From positions 1-64,000 of the forward strand of contig CAVRUJ010000002.1 in the NCBI GenBank assembly GCA_963724385.1: a DNA stretch of 64,000 nucleotides. The letters run 5' to 3'. The stretch is from DASXQK01 sp963724385 (GTDB lineage Bacteria; Pseudomonadota; Alphaproteobacteria; Dongiales; Dongiaceae). Positions 40,013 through 48,509 of the stretch are shown here, piece by piece. Position 1 is the first letter of the stretch; each line of letters starts with the position of its first letter. The translations under genes were made by a program, and so were the position numbers. The notes under the pieces are model-generated. The model was not told the DNA's origin, did not search any database, and was given only the letters and a program-made list of their open reading frames with translations.

Positions 40013-43000
40013 TCACTGGCTCGCTCCCGCATAAGGCGAGATCGTCACCTGGCCCATCGCCGTGCGGGCGCGCAAGGAAGCACGATACATGTCCTCGACC
40101 GAGGCGCCCGGCAGGCGGTAGCTGCCCGGCGTCACCGCGCGCACGAGATAGGCGACGGTGAAGTCGTCCTTGTCCGACAGGTCGATCGCCGCGACGTAGC
40201 GGTCGTCGCGATATTCCTGATAGGTGGGTTCGGTCAGGTCGCCCAGCCACGCGAAGCTGTCGGTCTTGCCCGATCCCGCGAGCCGGGCGTTCTCGATCTC
40301 GAAGCCGGCGGGCAGCAGGTCCACCACCAGGGTCTGGTGCGGGTCCTGGTCCTTGCGCTTGCCCTTGAGGACGACCACCAGCACGTCACTCTGCTTCACG
40401 TGGTCGAGGTCGGCGGCCGTGCCGTCGGGCAGGTAGAAGTCGCGCTCGAGGTCGTAGCCTTCGCTCGTCGCCGGCAGATCCTGTTCCGGCACGCCGATCA
40501 GGCTGACGCCGGCCCAGACCGGCCCGGCGCCGGCGTTCTTCACCGTCAGACCTTTGGCGAGGGTCGCGGCGTCGGGCTTCAAATAAAGCGGCCTGGCGCT
40601 CACGGGCCGGTCCTTGCCGTCGAGGGCGAGCGTCATGGGCGAGGCCTCGGCCGTCATGGCATTGGCGGCCATGATCAGCCAGCCCTGCTCCTGGGTGGAG
40701 AACCATTGGCTGCCGGCCTGGATCGAGACGACCCGCTCGAGGAGCTTGGTCAGGTCGATGCCCGATACGCCGGTCTCGACTGCCAAGGTCAGGATCGCAG
40801 CGCCGTCCCTGAGAGCTCCGCCGTAGTCGTCATACCAGTAGCTCTGGCCGGTCTCGCGATCGAACTGGGCCAGCGCAATCTTGAAGGCCGCTGCCGCACG
40901 CGCCTTGTCGCCGTGCAGCGCGAGGGCCGCGCCGATCTGAGCCGTCCCCATGGCCGTCGGCATGCTGTCCAGCTGATTGTCGGCCATGTAGCGCAACGCG
41001 GAGAGGTTTTCCGCCCCGGCCTCGGCCAGCACGTAGAGGGCATAGGCCCGGGCGGCCATGATGTCCGAGGTGTCTTCCGGATTGTTCTGGGCGAGATCGG
41101 CCAGCCACTTCAGGCCGTTCTGATAGCTGACGTCGGCCACGTCGTAGCCCTTGGCCTTCGCCCGAGTGAGGAAATCCATGGCGTAGGCGGACAACCAGGG
41201 CTCGGCATCGCCGGTGGCGTCCCACAACGCGAAGCCGCCGTCATAGCGCTGCATCTCGAAGATCCGTTCGATCGCCCGCTGGACGCGGGGGCGCATGTCC
41301 GCCTCCTTGCCGGTGCCCCAGAGCCTGGCGATATCGGCGACGTATAGCAGAGGCAGCGCCCGGCTCGTCGTTTGCTCGATGCAGCCATAGGGATAGCGGT
41401 CGAGCTGGCTCAAGAGCCCGGGCATATCGAGGTTGGGCAGGGTGGAGAAGCTCGCCGTCAGCTCCGCCGTCTCGGGCATGAAGCGCGCCAAGGCCGCATC
41501 GTCGAGACGAATGGAATCGCCCGGCATAAGCCGGCGCAGGCTCCGCTCCAGCAGCGGGAACTGGGCGGCGCGGACATAGAGGCTTGCCTCATGGGTGAGT
41601 TTGAAGCCGTCGGGACCCTGCAACGTCATTCGCAGCTTGCTGTCGCCAACGCGGTTGCCCCAGAGCGCCACACGGTAGGAAGCCGTGCCCCCGGCATCGA
41701 GATGCTCGGTCGTAACCGCGCCGTCGCCCAAGGTCACGGGGCCGACCGCCGCCAGCGTCACCTTGTAGTCGCCGGCGGGGCCGCTCAGGTTCTGCAGGCT
41801 GACGGCGATCCGGCTCTTGTCCCCCGGTGCCAGGAAGCGCGGCAGGGAGAGCGTGGCGACGACGGGATCGCGCACCACGAGCGGGAATTCGCCGGCGCCG
41901 ACTTTGCCGGAATCCCAGGCCACGGCCATGATCCGCAAGCGCCCTGTGTAGTCGGGAATCGCGAGATGCAGGGTCGTCTTGCCCTCAGCATCCAGCTTCA
42001 GCAGGCCGGAATAGAGCGCCACCAGCTTGATCTCCGGCGGGGCGCCGCGCTGGGCGAGCGCGCCTGTGTCACCGCCGGCGCGGACCTCGCCGCGCCGACC
42101 GCTGCGCCCGTCGATGAGCTGGCCGTAAAGGTCGCGCAGCTCGACGCCGAGGCTCCGCTTGCCGAAGTAATAGTCCTGAGGCGCCGGGGTGGCGAAGTCG
42201 GTGAGCTGAAGGATGCCTTCATCCACCGCGGCGATGGTCACATAGGCCTGGTCGCCCTCGCCCACTCCAGCCACCTGGACCGGCAGGTCGATGGCCGTGC
42301 GCGGCGGCACTTCGGCCGGCGGCGAGATCGAGACCTTCAAGGTCCTTGCCGCCGGATCGAGGCCGAGCCAGGCGACGCCGATGGCGCGCCCGGGCCCGCG
42401 GTCGCCCGCCTTGCCGGGGCGGAACGCCGTCGCCAGAACGTAGGCGCCGGCACCCCAGTTCTTGTCGGTCGGAACCTCGACGACGCGCCCGTCGGGCGTG
42501 GCGTCGACCGTCCAGGAATCGATCAGATGATCCGTGGCGATGGCGATCAGCACTTCGCCGGCGAAGGGCGGCTTGATCAGGAGCTTGGCCGTGTCGCCCG
42601 CGCCATAACTCGCCTTGTCAGCCACGACCTGCAGCTTGTCGGGCGTATCGCCGGTACCGGGTGCGGCACCCCAGCCGGCATAGAACCGCGAGCTTGAGGC
42701 CGCACCCGAGGCGGAGTCATAGACTTCCAGGCGATAGTAGCCCCAGTCGGTCTTGAAGGAGACATGGCCCGGTGCATCGGCCTTGACGTCGAGCTTGCCG
42801 GTGGCAGCCGCCGGCTTGTCCCGGGTCACGATGCGATAGTCCCAGTTGCCGTCCTTGTAGAACCACTGATAGTCCCAATCCTCGGGGATCAGGCGATACA
42901 GCAGCCCGCTCGCGGCGACGGCATTGCCGGCGGCATCGACCGCGATGACGTCGAAACCAGCCTCCGCTCCATTGGCAACGGCCCCGTCGGCGAACAGGGG

Positions 43001-45229
43001 CTTGAGGCCGATGGTGAGTGGCATGTTGCGGATCGGCAGCGAGAGAGTCCTGATCACCGGCCGGCCGCCGAACTCGTAAACCTCGGCGCGAAGCGTCGCC
43101 TTCAGGGGCTGGGCCGTGCTGGGCAGGTCCGAGGGCGTCATGTCGAAGCTGGCGTCGCCCTTGTCGTCGGTGGTCTGGTCGTCGAAGTTCTCGTTTTGGG
43201 GATCGACCTTCTCGTCCACGAGCCCAAACTGGAAGCCCGGGAAGGCGCCTTGGAAGGGATCGCTATCCTGCTCGATGGTGAGGGCCCCCTTGACCAGGAG
43301 CTTCGCCGCCGGCGCGCCGTAGAGATACTTGCTCTCAAGCGCCACGGGCGTGGGTTCGCCCGGCTTGATGGCCTTGGCGTCGGTCGAGAGCTTGGCCTCG
43401 ATCCGCGCCGGCACCACGTCCTCGACCAGGAAGCTGAGACTCCCCACCGCCTCGCCCTTGGGGTCGAGATAGGCCTGGACGGTCCAGCTTCCAGTCCTCG
43501 CCGAGGTGGAGATCGGGATGTCGAGGGCGTAACCGCCGGCCCCCTGGTCGGTCAGGCTGTAGCTGTGGGCCTCGACCTCATCGGGCCGGATGAGCTTCAA
43601 GGTCAGCGGCAGGCCGGAAAGCGCCTCGGCCGAGGCGTCGCGCAGCAGGGCGCCAAGATGCACCGTCTCGCCCGGACGATAGACGCCGCGATCTGCATAG
43701 AGGAAGGCATCCGCCGCGCGCGGGGCAAGCCGCCCGCCCACGCCGCGGTCCGAGAAATCGAAGGCGGCCCTGGTCAGGTCGAGGAAGGCGAAATCGCCAT
43801 CGCGCCGGAAGGCCATGAGGGCGGTCGCCGTGCGCCCGTCGGTCCCGCGCATCAGGCCGGGGGGGAAGCTCGCCAGGCCGCTGCGGTCGGTGACGACGCT
43901 CGCCAGCTCCTCGTTGTTGCGGGCATAGAGCTTGACCGTGATGCGGTCGAAAGCCCGGCCGCTGTTGAGCGAGCGCACGAAGACATTGAGGCCGTCGGCC
44001 CCTGACATGGTGGTGAGGCCGAGGTCGGTCACGACGAGCCACTGTGTCGCCTTGTAGCCGTACTGGTCGCCGCCACCGTCGGCGCGCTCGGCGATCAGCA
44101 CATAGACCCCGGGCGCGATCGCCGGGACCATGTCGGCGATGGGGATGAGGGTGGTGACCCGCTTGTTGCGTTCGGGCTGGACGTCGAGGGTACCTTTCCA
44201 GACCAGCTCGCCGCTTTCCTGCGCGATGGTGTCCGCGTCGTAGTTGTCGATCGCCCTGAGGAAGAGCCCGCGCTGGATCGTCTGGACGATGTTGCGGTCG
44301 CCGATGCGATAGAGCCGGAGCGAGGCCTTGGTCAGGTTGACGCTGACCAGCGGGACGCCGATGGAACCGATGCGCGGCAGCACATAGGTGGCGCTGCGGA
44401 ATCCGAGCGTGGGCTCGCTGTCGCCCACGGCGAAATCGATGGTGGTATCGCCCGCCAGCTTGTCGCCGTTGGCATCGGTGAGGCCGGCCAGCACGGTGAC
44501 CCGATAGTCATGGCCGAACTCGACGCCGCCGATGCAGAGCTTGTCGCCGGAAACGGAATAGACGGGCGAAGCAAGCGCCGGTGCGATCTTGACGTAGTCC
44601 TCATAGTGTATGCTGCCTGTGTCGGCGAGATCGCCGTGGAATTGCAGGCAGAGCTCGGGCTGATCGCCGGTGGCGGCGATGCTGCGGGCGATGACACGGA
44701 AGGTCATGGCGTCGAGCATGGCCTGGAGATGGCCGCTCACCTTGTCGTCGGGCGATAGCTTGAGGCTCTCCCGATAGGCCTCGACCGCCAGGTTGGGCAT
44801 CTCGGCCTTTTCCAGGATCTGGCCGAGCCGGGCGAGAGCCGCCGCCTTGTCGGTAGGCGTGACCGATGCGTTGAAGGCGTTATAGGCCGCTGCCGTGGCG
44901 TGGTCGTAGTTCTCCTGGCGCGTATGGATGGCGGCAAGCTGTGACCAGGTCTCGGGCCGGTTGTCGCCCGCTGCGATCGCCTTCTCGTAAGCGGTGATGG
45001 CCCCGTCGTCATCGCCGGATGCCAACGCCTTGTTGGCCGCGGCGATGTTCGCCGCCTGGGCGGCCGGATCCTGCGTGTTGCCGAACTGGCCCTGGATGTC
45101 GCTCAAATATTGAGCCGCGGATTCGGCCACCGATTGGAGAGAGTCGGCATGGACCGCGGCGGGGAGCGCCAGCAGCGCCAGAAGGATAAGGACCGGGCGA
45201 AGCAGGGTCGCGCGAGATGGGAGGGACAT
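40013..45229 (-). CDS. yfhM: Alpha-2-macroglobulin family protein with thioester motif
   Basis: 1738 residues from ATG 45229. MSLPSRATLLRPVLILLALL with ALPAAVHA is a Sec signal; there is no lipobox. Residues about 40-170 form TPR-like helices (ALASGDDDGAITAYEKAIAAG, LAVEAYRESLKLSPDDKV). MG domains follow (DRGVYRPGETVHLGALLRD; YVTIAAVDEGILQLTDF). The thioester CIEQ sits in YPYGCIEQTTSR with Cys at residue 1283, followed by the alpha/alpha toroid (RYDGGFALWDATGDAEPWLSAYAMDFL). The protein would trap proteases covalently in the periplasm. Its partner PBP1C is encoded downstream. The N-terminal TPR region is absent from E. coli YfhM, as I recall, but fits other alphaproteobacterial members. Confidence 0.92.
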   Translation of the reverse strand: MSLPSRATLLRPVLILLALLALPAAVHADSLQSVAESAAQYLSDIQGQFGNTQDPAAQAANIAAANKALASGDDDGAITAYEKAIAAGDNRPETWSQLAAIHTRQENYDHATAAAYNAFNASVTPTDKAAALARLGQILEKAEMPNLAVEAYRESLKLSPDDKVSGHLQAMLDAMTFRVIARSIAATGDQPELCLQFHGDLADTGSIHYEDYVKIAPALASPVYSVSGDKLCIGGVEFGHDYRVTVLAGLTDANGDKLAGDTTIDFAVGDSEPTLGFRSATYVLPRIGSIGVPLVSVNLTKASLRLYRIGDRNIVQTIQRGLFLRAIDNYDADTIAQESGELVWKGTLDVQPERNKRVTTLIPIADMVPAIAPGVYVLIAERADGGGDQYGYKATQWLVVTDLGLTTMSGADGLNVFVRSLNSGRAFDRITVKLYARNNEELASVVTDRSGLASFPPGLMRGTDGRTATALMAFRRDGDFAFLDLTRAAFDFSDRGVGGRLAPRAADAFLYADRGVYRPGETVHLGALLRDASAEALSGLPLTLKLIRPDEVEAHSYSLTDQGAGGYALDIPISTSARTGSWTVQAYLDPKGEAVGSLSFLVEDVVPARIEAKLSTDAKAIKPGEPTPVALESKYLYGAPAAKLLVKGALTIEQDSDPFQGAFPGFQFGLVDEKVDPQNENFDDQTTDDKGDASFDMTPSDLPSTAQPLKATLRAEVYEFGGRPVIRTLSLPIRNMPLTIGLKPLFADGAVANGAEAGFDVIAVDAAGNAVAASGLLYRLIPEDWDYQWFYKDGNWDYRIVTRDKPAAATGKLDVKADAPGHVSFKTDWGYYRLEVYDSASGAASSSRFYAGWGAAPGTGDTPDKLQVVADKASYGAGDTAKLLIKPPFAGEVLIAIATDHLIDSWTVDATPDGRVVEVPTDKNWGAGAYVLATAFRPGKAGDRGPGRAIGVAWLGLDPAARTLKVSISPPAEVPPRTAIDLPVQVAGVGEGDQAYVTIAAVDEGILQLTDFATPAPQDYYFGKRSLGVELRDLYGQLIDGRSGRRGEVRAGGDTGALAQRGAPPEIKLVALYSGLLKLDAEGKTTLHLAIPDYTGRLRIMAVAWDSGKVGAGEFPLVVRDPVVATLSLPRFLAPGDKSRIAVSLQNLSGPAGDYKVTLAAVGPVTLGDGAVTTEHLDAGGTASYRVALWGNRVGDSKLRMTLQGPDGFKLTHEASLYVRAAQFPLLERSLRRLMPGDSIRLDDAALARFMPETAELTASFSTLPNLDMPGLLSQLDRYPYGCIEQTTSRALPLLYVADIARLWGTGKEADMRPRVQRAIERIFEMQRYDGGFALWDATGDAEPWLSAYAMDFLTRAKAKGYDVADVSYQNGLKWLADLAQNNPEDTSDIMAARAYALYVLAEAGAENLSALRYMADNQLDSMPTAMGTAQIGAALALHGDKARAAAAFKIALAQFDRETGQSYWYDDYGGALRDGAAILTLAVETGVSGIDLTKLLERVVSIQAGSQWFSTQEQGWLIMAANAMTAEASPMTLALDGKDRPVSARPLYLKPDAATLAKGLTVKNAGAGPVWAGVSLIGVPEQDLPATSEGYDLERDFYLPDGTAADLDHVKQSDVLVVVLKGKRKDQDPHQTLVVDLLPAGFEIENARLAGSGKTDSFAWLGDLTEPTYQEYRDDRYVAAIDLSDKDDFTVAYLVRAVTPGSYRLPGASVEDMYRASLRARTAMGQVTISPYAGASQ

Positions 45230-45562
45230 GGGTTTCCGCCAATGGCGTGAATGAGGATCCGCATCGGATTCTGACAGGACCGGCCGGCGAGTAAAGCCGC
45301 TCGCGCGATGCCGCACATCAACTCATTGTAAATACGTCATTAATGTGACCCTCTCGCTTGCGCCTTTGGGCAAGCCCAAGGCGGACGCATGGCCGTTGCG
45401 CGGCGGCGGGTTCCTCCCTATATTGCGCGGCTTCGCCGGGGGAGACACCCGGCGATATCCCTGCCGGCCTCTTGCTCCTGAGGTCCGGCTAGGTCCGGGC
45501 GGCTGTTGCCAGGGCGACCTGCCAGCGCCGGACCGTTAACAGCCAGAGGGAGACGACAAGGA
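45230..45562. other. Intergenic leader region of rpsF (no gene)
   Basis: About 330 bp between the divergent alpha-2-macroglobulin gene and rpsF. It contains AT-rich patches (ATTGTAAATACGTCATTAATG near 45325) and a GC-rich hairpin (CGCCGGGGGAGACACCCGGCG near 45435). A purine-rich box AGAGGGAGACGACAAGG precedes the S6 start. The hairpin could be the S6:S18 autoregulatory leader known from other bacteria, but the sequence match is not checked. Confidence 0.4.
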
Positions 45563-46021
45563 ATGCCATTCTACGAAACCGTGTTCATTGCGCGCCAGGA
45601 CGCCACGGCCGCCCAGGTCGAGGCGCTGACCGAAGGCTTTGCCGGCATCATCGCCGAGCAGGGCGGGAAGGTCACCAAGAAGGAATATTGGGGCCTGCGC
45701 AGCCTCACCTACCGGATCAAGAAGAACCGGAAAGGCCACTACACCCTGCTCAACATCGACGCTTCGCCAGCGGCGGTGAAGGAGATGGAGCGCAACATGC
45801 GCATCAACGAGGACGTGCTGCGCCTGCTGACCGTTCGGGTCGAGGCGCTCGAGGAAGGCCCCTCGGCCATGCTCCAGAGCCGGGCTCGCGACGACCGCCC
45901 GAGACGCGGCGACCGCGACGACCGCCCCCCGCGCGACGACCGGCCGCGTGACGACCGACCCAGAGATGACAGGCCCCGGCGCGACCGCGACGCGCCCGTT
46001 GCCGCAGGAGAGCCAGCATGA
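45563..46021 (+). CDS. rpsF: 30S ribosomal protein S6
   Basis: 152 residues. The core MPFYETVFIARQDATAAQVEAL, then KKEYWGLRSLTYRIKKNRKGHYTLLNIDA, is the full S6 fold in about 95 residues. The C-terminal tail of about 45 residues is a run of DDRPRD-type repeats of Arg, Asp and Pro, much longer than in E. coli. S6 pairs with S18 on the platform of the small subunit. Its stop overlaps the S18 start (ATGA), so the two are made in equal amounts. Confidence 0.95.
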   Translation: MPFYETVFIARQDATAAQVEALTEGFAGIIAEQGGKVTKKEYWGLRSLTYRIKKNRKGHYTLLNIDASPAAVKEMERNMRINEDVLRLLTVRVEALEEGPSAMLQSRARDDRPRRGDRDDRPPRDDRPRDDRPRDDRPRRDRDAPVAAGEPA

Positions 46022-46284
46022 GCATGACCACGAGCGATTCGGGACGTCCGGCCGCCGGCGGCCGCCGGCCCTTTTTCCGCCGGCGCAAGACCTGCCCCTT
46101 CTCCAGCGATCACGCGCCCAAGATCGACTACAAGGACGTGAAGCTGCTGCAGCGCTATCTCTCCGAGCGCGGCAAGATCGTGCCGAGCCGCATCACGGCC
46201 GTCTCGTCCAAGAAGCAGCGCCTGCTGGCACAGGCCATCAAGCGGGCCCGCTTCCTGGCCCTGCTGCCCTACCTGCTGAACTAG
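46018..46284 (+). CDS. rpsR: 30S ribosomal protein S18
   Basis: 88 residues. The body KIDYKDVKLLQRYLSERGKIVPSRITAVSSKKQRLLAQAIKRARFLALLPY is the conserved S18. The N-terminal RRPFFRRRKTCPFSSD is typical of the alphaproteobacterial form with one Cys. ATG 46018 overlaps the S6 stop; a second in-frame ATG at 46024 would give two fewer residues. Co-transcribed with S6 and L9. Confidence 0.95.
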   Translation: MSMTTSDSGRPAAGGRRPFFRRRKTCPFSSDHAPKIDYKDVKLLQRYLSERGKIVPSRITAVSSKKQRLLAQAIKRARFLALLPYLLN

Positions 46285-46293
46285 GAGGCGGCC

Positions 46294-47034
46294 ATGGACG
46301 TCATTCTGCTCGAGCGCGTCTACAACCTGGGCCAGATCGGCGACGTGGTGAAGGTGAAGGCGGGCTATGCCCGCAACTTCCTGCTGCCGCACAAGAAGGC
46401 GCTGCGCGCGACCGAGGCCAACAAGGCCAAGTTCGAGGCCCAGCGGGCCCAGATCGAAGCCAACAACCTGGAGCGCCGGACCGAAGCCGAGCAGATCCGC
46501 GACCGGGTGGACGGCCTCAAGGTCGTGGTGATCCGCCAGGCAGGCGAGACCGGCCAGCTCTTCGGCTCGGTCACCAGCCGTGACATCGCCGACGCGGTGA
46601 CGGCAGCGGGCTTCACCGTCGACCGGCGCCAGATCATCCTCGACCATCCGATCAAGCTTCTGGGCCTGCATCCGGTGCGCGTCGCTCTCCACCCGGAGGT
46701 GATCGTCACCGTCAGCGCCAATGTCGCCAAATCGGCCGAGGAAGCCGAGGCGCAGGAGAAGGCCGGCGGCTTCGTCGGCCGGGTCGAGGAGACCCCGGCG
46801 GATGTCGAAAGCCTGCTGGCCGCGGTCGAGCCCGCGGGCGGCGCCGCGGAAGCCGAGGCGAAGCCCGAGGGCGAGGAGAAGGCTGCCCCCGAGGCCAAGC
46901 CGAAGGCCGAACGCAAGGCCAAGGCGGAGCGGCAGGCCAAAGCCAAGGACGAAACCGCGCCCGAGGCCGAGGAAAAGCCCAAGGGCAAGGCCAAAGGCGA
47001 GGCCAAGGCGAAGGGCAAGCCCAAGAAGGGCTGA
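46294..47034 (+). CDS. rplI: 50S ribosomal protein L9 with long charged C-terminal tail
   Basis: 246 residues. MDVILLERVYNLGQIGDVVKVKAGYARNFLLPHKKA is the N-terminal domain of L9. The C-terminal domain ends near residue 155 (HPEVIVTVSANVAKSAEEAE). A further 90 residues are almost only Ala, Lys, Glu, Pro and Gly (PEGEEKAAPEAKPKAERK and similar), far longer than the usual 150-residue protein. L9 binds 23S rRNA and limits frameshifting. The tail is probably disordered and may bind RNA. Last gene of the operon; a clear terminator follows. Confidence 0.93.
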   Translation: MDVILLERVYNLGQIGDVVKVKAGYARNFLLPHKKALRATEANKAKFEAQRAQIEANNLERRTEAEQIRDRVDGLKVVVIRQAGETGQLFGSVTSRDIADAVTAAGFTVDRRQIILDHPIKLLGLHPVRVALHPEVIVTVSANVAKSAEEAEAQEKAGGFVGRVEETPADVESLLAAVEPAGGAAEAEAKPEGEEKAAPEAKPKAERKAKAERQAKAKDETAPEAEEKPKGKAKGEAKAKGKPKKG

Positions 47035-47065
47035 ACCGGCTCGTCGTTTCGCAGCAAGCAGTGGA

Positions 47066-47097
47066 CGGCCGCCGGGCCTTCGCCGGCGGCCGTTTTT
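47066..47097 (+). terminator. Rho-independent terminator after rplI
   Basis: CGGCCGCCGG pairs with CCGGCGGCCG around a short loop and is followed immediately by TTTTT. It lies 30 bp after the L9 stop and ends the ribosomal protein operon. Confidence 0.85.
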
Positions 47098-47187
47098 GCG
47101 TTCCGGCCATCGCCGAAACGCAAGCCTCACGCCTGGACAGAGGTTTCCTTTTGGCTAGACTTTCCTAGTCCGAGGAGTGCCGGATCG

Positions 47188-48411
47188 ATGCTGCTCGCCA
47201 GCTTGCTTCGCTCGTCCATCAAGATCGGCTGCCTGACCGTGATCGATGCCGACGGGCGCCGGCATGTATTTCACGGCAGCAACAGCCCTGCCTATACGAT
47301 CCGCCTGCATGAGCGGTCGCTCCATTGGCGCCTGCTGGTCAACCCGAAGCTCGCGTTCGGCGAGGCCTATATGGACGGCACGATCACCTGCGAGGACGGC
47401 TCGCTCTACGACGTCCTCGACCTCCTGTCGCGCAACATCACCTATCTGGAACGGCATCCGAGCCAGCGCTGGCGCGCGCCGCTCGACCGGATCGCCCGCT
47501 TCTTCCAGACCTACAATCCCATCGGCCGGGCGCGGCGCAACGTCGCCCACCACTACGACCTGTCGGGCGCGCTCTACGACCTGTTCCTCGACAAGGACCG
47601 GCAATACAGCTGCGCCTATTTCTCCAGCGACAACGACAACCTGGACACCGCCCAGGCAAACAAGAAGCTGCACATCGCCGCCAAGCTTCTCCTCGCGCCC
47701 GGGCAGAAGCTCCTCGACATCGGCAGCGGCTGGGGCGGGCTCGGCCTCTACCTCGCAAGGCTCGCCCGTGTCGACGTGACCGGCATCACCCTTTCGGTCG
47801 AGCAGCAGAAGTTGTCACAGGATCGGGCGGAAGCGGCCGGCCTCGCGGACCGGGTGCGCTTCGACCTGCGCGACTATCGCAAGCAGTCGGGATCCTTCGA
47901 GCGCATCGTCTCGGTCGGCATGTTCGAGCATGTCGGCCCGACCCATTACCGGGAGTTCCTCCGCAAGGCGAAGGAGCTGCTGACCGAGGACGGCGTCATG
48001 CTGCTCCATTCCATCGGCCGCATGGAGCCGCCGGGTGCGACCAACCCGTGGCTGACGAAATACATCTTCCCGGGCGGCTACACGCCGGCGCTCTCGGAGG
48101 TGCTGCGCGCGGTGGAGGATGTCGGGCTCTGGGTCGCCGACATCGAGATCCTGCGCCTCCACTACGCCTCGACCTTGCGCGAATGGCGCCGGCGCTTCGA
48201 GACCAATCGCAAGAAGATCGAGGCGCTCTACGATGCCCGGTTCGGGCGGATGTGGGAGTTCTATCTCGCCGGCAGCGAGGTCGCCTTCCGCCACATGAAC
48301 CAGATGGTGTTCCAGCTCCAGCTGGCGAAGCGCCAGGATGCGGTTCCGCTGACCCGCGACTACGTCACCGAATTCGAGCGGGAGAACGCGGGCCGGGTCG
48401 TCTCGGCTTGA
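47188..48411 (+). CDS. cfa: Cyclopropane-fatty-acyl-phospholipid synthase
   Basis: 407 residues. The SAM-binding motif LDIGSGWGGLGLYLAR is near residue 175. The catalytic-domain landmarks are VAHHYDLSGALYDLFLD, YSCAYF, then GMFEHVGPTHYREFL and FPGGYTPALSEV. It methylenates cis double bonds of membrane phospholipid acyl chains. The N-terminal region (INRLHERSLHWRLLVNPKLAFGEAYMDG type) is the lipid-binding domain. It sits between the rplI terminator and dnaB, an insertion in the usual ribosomal protein to dnaB order, and should have its own promoter. Confidence 0.92.
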   Translation: MLLASLLRSSIKIGCLTVIDADGRRHVFHGSNSPAYTIRLHERSLHWRLLVNPKLAFGEAYMDGTITCEDGSLYDVLDLLSRNITYLERHPSQRWRAPLDRIARFFQTYNPIGRARRNVAHHYDLSGALYDLFLDKDRQYSCAYFSSDNDNLDTAQANKKLHIAAKLLLAPGQKLLDIGSGWGGLGLYLARLARVDVTGITLSVEQQKLSQDRAEAAGLADRVRFDLRDYRKQSGSFERIVSVGMFEHVGPTHYREFLRKAKELLTEDGVMLLHSIGRMEPPGATNPWLTKYIFPGGYTPALSEVLRAVEDVGLWVADIEILRLHYASTLREWRRRFETNRKKIEALYDARFGRMWEFYLAGSEVAFRHMNQMVFQLQLAKRQDAVPLTRDYVTEFERENAGRVVSA

Positions 48412-48509
48412 CAGGCGGACGCGAATCAATCCACGCAATTTGATTCTATGCACAGGCTCGGCGCCACAATCGTCGAATGATGATTGATCGGTCCTGTTAG
48501 GGTCGACCG

